Virus record (IMG/VR): IMGVR_UViG_3300023223_000712
Span: 1-36,483 of that record
Strand: one strand, 5' to 3'
DNA length: 36,483 bases
DNA from: a virus
The translations under genes were made by a program, and so were the position numbers. This document shows positions 31,281-36,483 of the stretch, one piece after another (the first letter of the stretch is position 1; every line of letters starts with the position of its first letter). The notes below the pieces were generated by a model. The model saw only the letters and a list, made by a program, of their open reading frames with translations, had not been told where the DNA came from and ran no database searches.

Positions 31281-31727
31281 ATGGTTTTTGTTGATAACGC
31301 ACCACAATACGAACTAGGTGAAGATATTGATGGTGATGGATCAAATGGTGGTTCAATTAAGAAACCAATTAAATTAACTGGCACTGTTTCTAAAGGTGAT
31401 CCAATTCTCATAGCTGGTGGTACAGCATCAGATGATGTTGAAAGTGGATCTAAAAACGTAACAGGTGTGGCATCATTAACTAGGGGTGTTGCAATGGAAG
31501 ATGGTGTACAAGGTGATATAATTATGATGATACAGCAAGGCAGAACCAAAGTAAAGTTTGGTGCTGCTGTTGCATTAAATGCTAATCTAGGTATTGAAGT
31601 GACTAGTGGTGACTTTGTAACCAATGTTGCTGCTGCAGTTATCCTTGGCTTTGCAATGCAAGCTATTGTAGCTGATGGTGATTTCGGTATAATCTATTTT
31701 GATGGTATTACAGGAGCTATAAGTTAG
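31281..31727 (+). CDS. Capsid decoration/stabilisation protein, DUF2190-like (148 aa)
   Basis: The protein is beta-rich with many Gly, Ala and Val, and contains VSKGDPILIAGGTA and GVASLTRGVAMEDG, resembling DUF2190-type capsid cement proteins that cover the HK97 lattice. It ends 1 bp before the major capsid gene, a very common arrangement. TATA-like CTTATAAGG lies about 27 nt before the ATG. Confidence 0.7.
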   Translation: MVFVDNAPQYELGEDIDGDGSNGGSIKKPIKLTGTVSKGDPILIAGGTASDDVESGSKNVTGVASLTRGVAMEDGVQGDIIMMIQQGRTKVKFGAAVALNANLGIEVTSGDFVTNVAAAVILGFAMQAIVADGDFGIIYFDGITGAIS

Positions 31728-31728
31728 A

Positions 31729-32724
31729 ATGGCAAACATAGACATTGAAGCAATCAAAAGAAAGCTATTAGAAAACCCATTATCACAAACTAATGAAAAT
31801 CTAAACACATTAAATTCATTGATGGGTGACATGCACAAAAACAGTGAAAAAGGTGATATGACACTTGAAAACTTGGTACAATCAAGCATGATGAAGTCAT
31901 GGCAAAAGTCACAAAACACTGCAACATCTGATTTGGCCCATGGTGCAAAGGTTCTTACACAAACAGTAATTGAAGCACCAGCTCAAGCAGCAATTGGTAG
32001 ATCACTTGTTAACGTTTCAGAAACTACAGAGCAATCTTTGATATTACGTTTACCTAAACTTGCATTAGCATCAGAAACTACACGTAAAGCCAAAGCCAAA
32101 TCAACTGGTGAGCGAAATGCCTTCTTAACCATGACACCTAATGATGAAATCGAAGCATCAGATGAATATGATGATAATTACCTTGAAGATTCACCATGGA
32201 ACGTTACACAAAGAGAAATTGCAGCCATTAGTGCAGCACATGACATTAAAGAAACCATTAAAATCTTAAAATTCTATGATGATCAAATAGCAAACTCTGC
32301 ATCAGGCTCATTGGCAACAGCAAATTCACCAAATAATTTAACTTATGATGATATAGTTGATCTCTGGGAATCATTAGGTGATTTCGATGGTAAAGTTATA
32401 GCTGTTTCCAAAAAAGGCATGGCTGAATTAATGAAAAGTAATGATTTCAAAGATCAAACATTCTTTGGTGATGGTGATGCATCAAAAACTGGCCTTGTTG
32501 GCAGAAACATCTTAGGATTTGACATTATGATGAGTACTCTGGTTTCATCTACCAAAGCATATGCAATTGATACTGCTGCTGCAGGCCAATATGTAATTAG
32601 ACGTAACAAAGTGTTAAAGACATTCCAGCCATCAATCAATTCTGAAATGGTACAAGTATCATCAAGAGTTGATCTTAAACTTGGTAGAAACAAAACCTTT
32701 GAAATTCTTGATTGGTCAACCTAA
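31729..32724 (+). CDS. Major capsid protein, HK97 fold (331 aa)
   Basis: The helical N-terminal arm (residues about 1-55) is followed by the E-loop and spine helix regions. The C-terminal A/P-domain pattern is clear: LVGRNILGFDIMMST, then TKAYAIDTAAAGQYVIRR, then a final strand set ending in EILDWST. Position after the decoration gene, size and this ending support the call. Whether the N-terminus is removed by the upstream protease is unknown; the arm is shorter than HK97's delta domain. Confidence 0.9.
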   Translation: MANIDIEAIKRKLLENPLSQTNENLNTLNSLMGDMHKNSEKGDMTLENLVQSSMMKSWQKSQNTATSDLAHGAKVLTQTVIEAPAQAAIGRSLVNVSETTEQSLILRLPKLALASETTRKAKAKSTGERNAFLTMTPNDEIEASDEYDDNYLEDSPWNVTQREIAAISAAHDIKETIKILKFYDDQIANSASGSLATANSPNNLTYDDIVDLWESLGDFDGKVIAVSKKGMAELMKSNDFKDQTFFGDGDASKTGLVGRNILGFDIMMSTLVSSTKAYAIDTAAAGQYVIRRNKVLKTFQPSINSEMVQVSSRVDLKLGRNKTFEILDWST

Positions 32725-32770
32725 GATATCATAGACATTCTTTTATTCTTCTTTTCTACTTTAAACTAAC

Positions 32771-33094
32771 ATGGCAAGACGAAAAATAAGAAATATTGTT
32801 AATCTAACACCAGGTACTTCACTAGATGCTTTAACTGATCTATTTGGTGCAGGTATCGTTATCCCTGGTGGTAATCTTTTACGCATTGCAATCACACCAA
32901 GAACAGCAACAAAGCTATCAACTACTGCAACATTTGGTGTTGGCAATCGTGGTGATGTTAAAGAAGGTGTTGATCTTGTTGCAGGTGCAGATACAATATT
33001 TGAATCAGTAATATCAGGCAAACTATTCAATGCACAAGTCACAGTTGCAACAATTGTTGATAAATTCATTGTAGAAGCTTATTTGGATTATTAG
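32771..33094 (+). CDS. Small head protein, probably minor virion component (107 aa)
   Basis: A basic N-terminus (ARRKIRN) is followed by a beta-rich domain with Gly/Thr turns. There is no Cys. It lies between the major capsid gene and the giant adhesin, and its stop is 3 bp before the adhesin's TTG. A role as a head decoration protein or the base for the adhesin is plausible from order, but no family is recognised. Confidence 0.65.
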   Translation: MARRKIRNIVNLTPGTSLDALTDLFGAGIVIPGGNLLRIAITPRTATKLSTTATFGVGNRGDVKEGVDLVAGADTIFESVISGKLFNAQVTVATIVDKFIVEAYLDY

Positions 33095-33097
33095 AAG

Positions 33098-36000
33098 TTG
33101 TCAACTGAAACAGTACCATACTTACCACAATTTATTTTTCAACAGCCAAACTTTAGGCACTATTTCCCACAAGGTGAACCAGGTGGCTCAGGTGGTATAT
33201 CAGCAAAAATACTAGCAGCAATAATGCCTGCAGCACTAGATACTACCTATGAAAATTTAAGATTTTTCCAATTAATGAGAAATCATTTAGTTACACCATC
33301 ATCAAACATCAGGCCATTCTATAACATCAAACTAGGAGCTAATAGACTCTTAAGCTTAGCTGGTGATGATATCAAAATTGGTAATATTGCAGCATCACCA
33401 AGTACTATACCACAGCATTTACTAAAAATTGACAAATCACAAGGGTGGATTCGTGGTTTTGTTAATCCATCATCATTCAAAGACCTTGATGCTTTTCAAA
33501 TCAACTATGGTAAAACAGTAGCACCTGGTACATCAACCCCTGAAACAGTATGGGATACTGCTCACTTTAACAATGTATTCACCTTTGAATCTGATACACC
33601 AACTACATTTGACGATAAAACATCAAACAACAACAATGGTTCATCTGCCTCACCTGGAAAAATTGTTACAGGCTTATATGGATTAAACGCATATTCTACA
33701 AACGCCAATACAAATGCACAAATAAACATACCAAACAGTGCATCATCTGATTTATCAGGCATTTTCACACAGTTAATTTTACTTGAAATCTCATCTTCAC
33801 ACGTTGGCAATTTCTCAGTAATGTCAAAAAAGTTTGCCATAGATGGAAACGAGCCAGGAATTATGATAAATTACAATTCTGCAAACGAAGCTGCATTAGA
33901 ACTAAGAATCAATAACGGCTCAATGTCAACTGATGAAGTAATTAAACTACCAAACAGTCGAGATCATCTTAGACTAAATCAATTCCATGTTATCGCATTG
34001 TCAATTAATAATACAACTAGAGCATTTCAGCTAAGCATTGATGGAGATCCTACATTGACAATTTCAGGAACATACACTACTACAGGTTCTATACTTACAA
34101 GTAATATTACAGAATTAGGCAAAAATATAGGAGCAGGTATCTTTGATGCAATTTATCAAACATACATCAATGCTAAAGCCTTTTGGACACTAGACGAAAT
34201 TAAAACATTTACAGATAACATGCTAGACTATCCTAATACAATTCACCAAACAAACATAGACCTACCAGCTTTAGCAGCACCTAACTTTGCATTAGGTGTT
34301 GTCACACAAAATTGGCCAAAACGTGACTGGCTTGATAGAATTGATTTAGAAGTAGCACCAGGCATGATGGGCCAATCAGAAAACAATTTTGTAATACTAG
34401 TTGAAAAGACAATACCTAGCTTAATTGGCAAAGTCAAACCAAATGGTGAGGATATCAGATTTACAGATATTGATGGTACTGATCTAGATTATGATATTGA
34501 GGCATTTGATAACCTTACAGGCAAAGTTGTCATTTGGGTTTTTCATAAATCTGCTTTTGTTGGCATGAGATTTTTCCTATACCATAACAACCCAAGCGCA
34601 GTTGATGCACAAAGCTCACATCTAGTATGGAATGCATACGATGCAACATTCCATTTGAGTCAACCATTTGTATTAAATTCACCATCGATGCTTGACTCTA
34701 CACGAAATGAAAACAATGGCACACCAACAGGTACAGGTATTTCACAAGTTGCAGCAAAAATTGACAAGGGAATAGCTAATGATGGTGGTGATAATCTTAG
34801 CAGAATTACAGCTACCCTACCAATTGATGAATCATTTTATGTTTCTGTATGGGCCAAATGTAACACTACAACTTATGCAAAAAATACAGCTCTAATTTCA
34901 TCAAGAGGTAATAACGGTATGGGATTATTCCCAAGCCCAACAGTAGGTGCAGGCAAAGGAATTAGAGTTTTTATAATGAATAATTCAGCAGTTGTTACAG
35001 AAATTACAGCGATTATACCTAGTGATATTACAGTATGGCACAAATATGGCCTTGCATGGAACGCATCAACAGGTATAGCTATTTCACTTTTGGATGGTGA
35101 AATAGTTGGCTCACTACCTAAAACAATCGTAAGAGATGCACATTCAAACATTACATCAACTATGGCTTATGATATTTCACCAGGTGATCCTAATCGTGAA
35201 TATGATGGTGAAATTGATGAAATAGAAATTTGTAGAGTATTCCCAACTGTTGAATTTTTAAGATCAGAATACAAAACACAAAATGATCCAGCAGGCTTTT
35301 TAATTTTAGGTACACCTGAATCACTATTAACTGCAAATACAGCCATAGATGTTACTCCACATCTTATTAACCCTGCCTGGAAAAAACGTATGAATTTAAC
35401 AACTCAATCAGGCCAATTCCAAGGTGTAGGAAAATTAACAGGATATCAAATATATGTAGAAATTCAAGATGATTTACTAAAAACTGAAACTAATCTAGAT
35501 GGTAGTGATTTACTATTCACTGATAAAAAAGGTGATCTAATTCCATTTGAAATTAAAGAATTTAACAGAACAGCAGGTACTATCAAGGTCTATTTCAAAC
35601 AAACCATATCCTCACTAGATAATACAATTAATCACCTGTTCTTTAGTAATCCTGTTGCAGTAGATGCACAAAATAAAAATGGTGTATGGTCAGATTATGA
35701 TGCAGCATATCTATTTGCAGAACCTTCACCCTTAGCTATTGGTGGCACATTACTAGACAGTACAGCAAGCCCTCTAAATGGTATTGTTCAAGATGATCCT
35801 TTAGTTGATAGAGCAGGCCAAACAGGAAACGCTAAAAATATGGGAACAGCAACAGCAGCAGATGTGGCATTCCTATCCTCTACTAAATTAGCTGGTTCAA
35901 CTTTCACATCTTTTGAAATTATGGCTGAAAGGATAGTGAGTTCAGGTGGAATATTCCCAATGCTTTTTAATTTAGGTGCAACAGTAAATACAAATGTCAG

Positions 36001-36388
36001 CATATTTCTTGCAACTGGCACAGTCCCATCTGTTAATTATACACTAAGTGATCTAACATCACACAGTGTAGCATCACCCACTGCAATTAATGACGGTAAT
36101 TTCCATCTAATTCACGTTATCTTTGATAATACTGGAATGTATCTATACGTTGATAAAATCCTCAAAGCATCCAAAGCTCACATTAACAAATCACTAAAAA
36201 CAACAGCTACTCCTGCACAAATTGGATCATCGGGTATAGCAGGTTTACCTTGGGGGCCAAACGAATCTATCAACTTTGTCAAGAAAACCAACAGAGCATT
36301 ATCTAAAATTTACAGAGATACATCATATCAAAATTACTTTAATCCTTCTACCTTCACATTGAAAAGCGCAGTGATAGACAATGAATAG
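33098..36388 (+). CDS. Giant modular adhesin with repeated DUF2341-LamG units (1096 aa, TTG start)
   Basis: The start is TTG TCA ACT, 3 bp after the preceding stop. The N-terminal 150 residues are unique and may anchor to the capsid. Then come a LamG-like jelly roll (about 150-380), a DUF2341-like domain (about 405-515: DWLDRIDLEV...FTDIDGTDLDYDIEAFD...YHNNPSAVDAQ), LamG (515-740), a second DUF2341-like domain (757-865: WKKRMNLTT...LLFTDKKGDLIPFEIKEFN...FFSNPVAVDAQ) and a third LamG (865-1096). The two DUF2341-LamG pairs are an internal duplication. LamG domains bind glycans, so this is probably a head fibre or receptor-binding protein. The gene crosses the circular junction; its end is repeated at bases 2-49. 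Confidence 0.9.
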   Translation: MSTETVPYLPQFIFQQPNFRHYFPQGEPGGSGGISAKILAAIMPAALDTTYENLRFFQLMRNHLVTPSSNIRPFYNIKLGANRLLSLAGDDIKIGNIAASPSTIPQHLLKIDKSQGWIRGFVNPSSFKDLDAFQINYGKTVAPGTSTPETVWDTAHFNNVFTFESDTPTTFDDKTSNNNNGSSASPGKIVTGLYGLNAYSTNANTNAQINIPNSASSDLSGIFTQLILLEISSSHVGNFSVMSKKFAIDGNEPGIMINYNSANEAALELRINNGSMSTDEVIKLPNSRDHLRLNQFHVIALSINNTTRAFQLSIDGDPTLTISGTYTTTGSILTSNITELGKNIGAGIFDAIYQTYINAKAFWTLDEIKTFTDNMLDYPNTIHQTNIDLPALAAPNFALGVVTQNWPKRDWLDRIDLEVAPGMMGQSENNFVILVEKTIPSLIGKVKPNGEDIRFTDIDGTDLDYDIEAFDNLTGKVVIWVFHKSAFVGMRFFLYHNNPSAVDAQSSHLVWNAYDATFHLSQPFVLNSPSMLDSTRNENNGTPTGTGISQVAAKIDKGIANDGGDNLSRITATLPIDESFYVSVWAKCNTTTYAKNTALISSRGNNGMGLFPSPTVGAGKGIRVFIMNNSAVVTEITAIIPSDITVWHKYGLAWNASTGIAISLLDGEIVGSLPKTIVRDAHSNITSTMAYDISPGDPNREYDGEIDEIEICRVFPTVEFLRSEYKTQNDPAGFLILGTPESLLTANTAIDVTPHLINPAWKKRMNLTTQSGQFQGVGKLTGYQIYVEIQDDLLKTETNLDGSDLLFTDKKGDLIPFEIKEFNRTAGTIKVYFKQTISSLDNTINHLFFSNPVAVDAQNKNGVWSDYDAAYLFAEPSPLAIGGTLLDSTASPLNGIVQDDPLVDRAGQTGNAKNMGTATAADVAFLSSTKLAGSTFTSFEIMAERIVSSGGIFPMLFNLGATVNTNVSIFLATGTVPSVNYTLSDLTSHSVASPTAINDGNFHLIHVIFDNTGMYLYVDKILKASKAHINKSLKTTATPAQIGSSGIAGLPWGPNESINFVKKTNRALSKIYRDTSYQNYFNPSTFTLKSAVIDNE

Positions 36389-36483
36389 CATGATTACAAC
36401 TATAATTTTTATAACTTATAGTTTTATTACAATAAATCAAGGAGTAAATGATAAAGTATGGTAAATATTGATGCAGTAGTAGC
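36340..36483. repeat. Terminal direct repeat, right copy
   Basis: The repeat is identical to bases 1-144, with an offset of 36,339 bp. It contains the end of the adhesin gene, the inverted repeat AACTATAA...TTATAGTT (36398-36423) and the first nine codons of the 747-aa virion gene. Confidence 0.97.
36458..36483 (+). CDS. 5' end of the 747-aa virion gene (duplicate of 119-144)
   Basis: The ATG at 36458 and following bases repeat the gene start at 119. It is cut by the window end and is not an independent gene. Confidence 0.95.

Noticed and set aside
34243-34437. Minus-strand frames over the giant adhesin gene
   Set aside because: They are antisense shadows of a clear modular coding sequence, with no promoter or coding-like composition.

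Overview
The window looks like the complete genome of a tailed virus (Caudoviricetes type, HK97-fold capsid) that infects a Nitrososphaeria (Thaumarchaeota) host. Its first 144 bases are repeated exactly as its last 144, so the molecule closes into a circle of about 36,339 bp. The archaeal assignment rests on four observations: many genes have a TATA-like box centred about 25 nt before the start codon with no leader (including TTG and GTG starts); secreted proteins have ammonia-oxidising-archaeon style signal peptides and Fn3-like domains; there is a small CPCCG zinc-ribbon protein of a kind I associate with thaumarchaea; and base composition is strongly AT-rich. Host assignment is inference, because no search could be run.

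Layout. 119-3479: a large virion protein and small membrane proteins. 3667-7134: head-tail connector, tail terminator, a zinc protein, tail tube, frameshifted tail assembly chaperone and a gp10-like protein. 7178-7618 (minus): an independently controlled membrane-protein gene. 7723-12493: tape measure, tail hub and LamG adhesin. 12516-12841 (minus): two small coupled genes. 12958-15391: tail fibre, tail collar protein, a prolyl-hydroxylase-like oxygenase and a proline-rich protein. 15558-24419: accessory or early region of small zinc proteins, two DNA methyltransferases, an HNH nuclease, a candidate small terminase, and a secreted Fn3 protein. 24510-36388: large terminase, portal, secreted Fn3 protein, prohead protease, decoration protein, major capsid protein and a giant TTG-initiated adhesin that runs through the circular junction.

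Most notable signals: (1) a clear -1 frameshift signal in the tail chaperone; (2) a second -1 slip site on an A9 run that would add a MuF-like zinc tail to the prohead protease; (3) a shared operator, TGTTAT-N4-ATAACA, at three promoters, with matching op-TATA-op architecture at two of them; (4) a 40-bp promoter-leader cassette duplicated on opposite strands; (5) two TATA-preceded three-way-junction RNA candidates in intergenic gaps plus a third GC-richer structured gap; (6) an oxygenase gene next to a gene with PEPTPEP-type repeats, suggesting hydroxyproline modification of a virion protein; (7) an in-frame TGA within the small-terminase candidate.

No integrase, DNA polymerase, helicase, primase, tRNA, CRISPR array or recognisable lysin was found, so replication probably relies on the host and lifestyle is undetermined.
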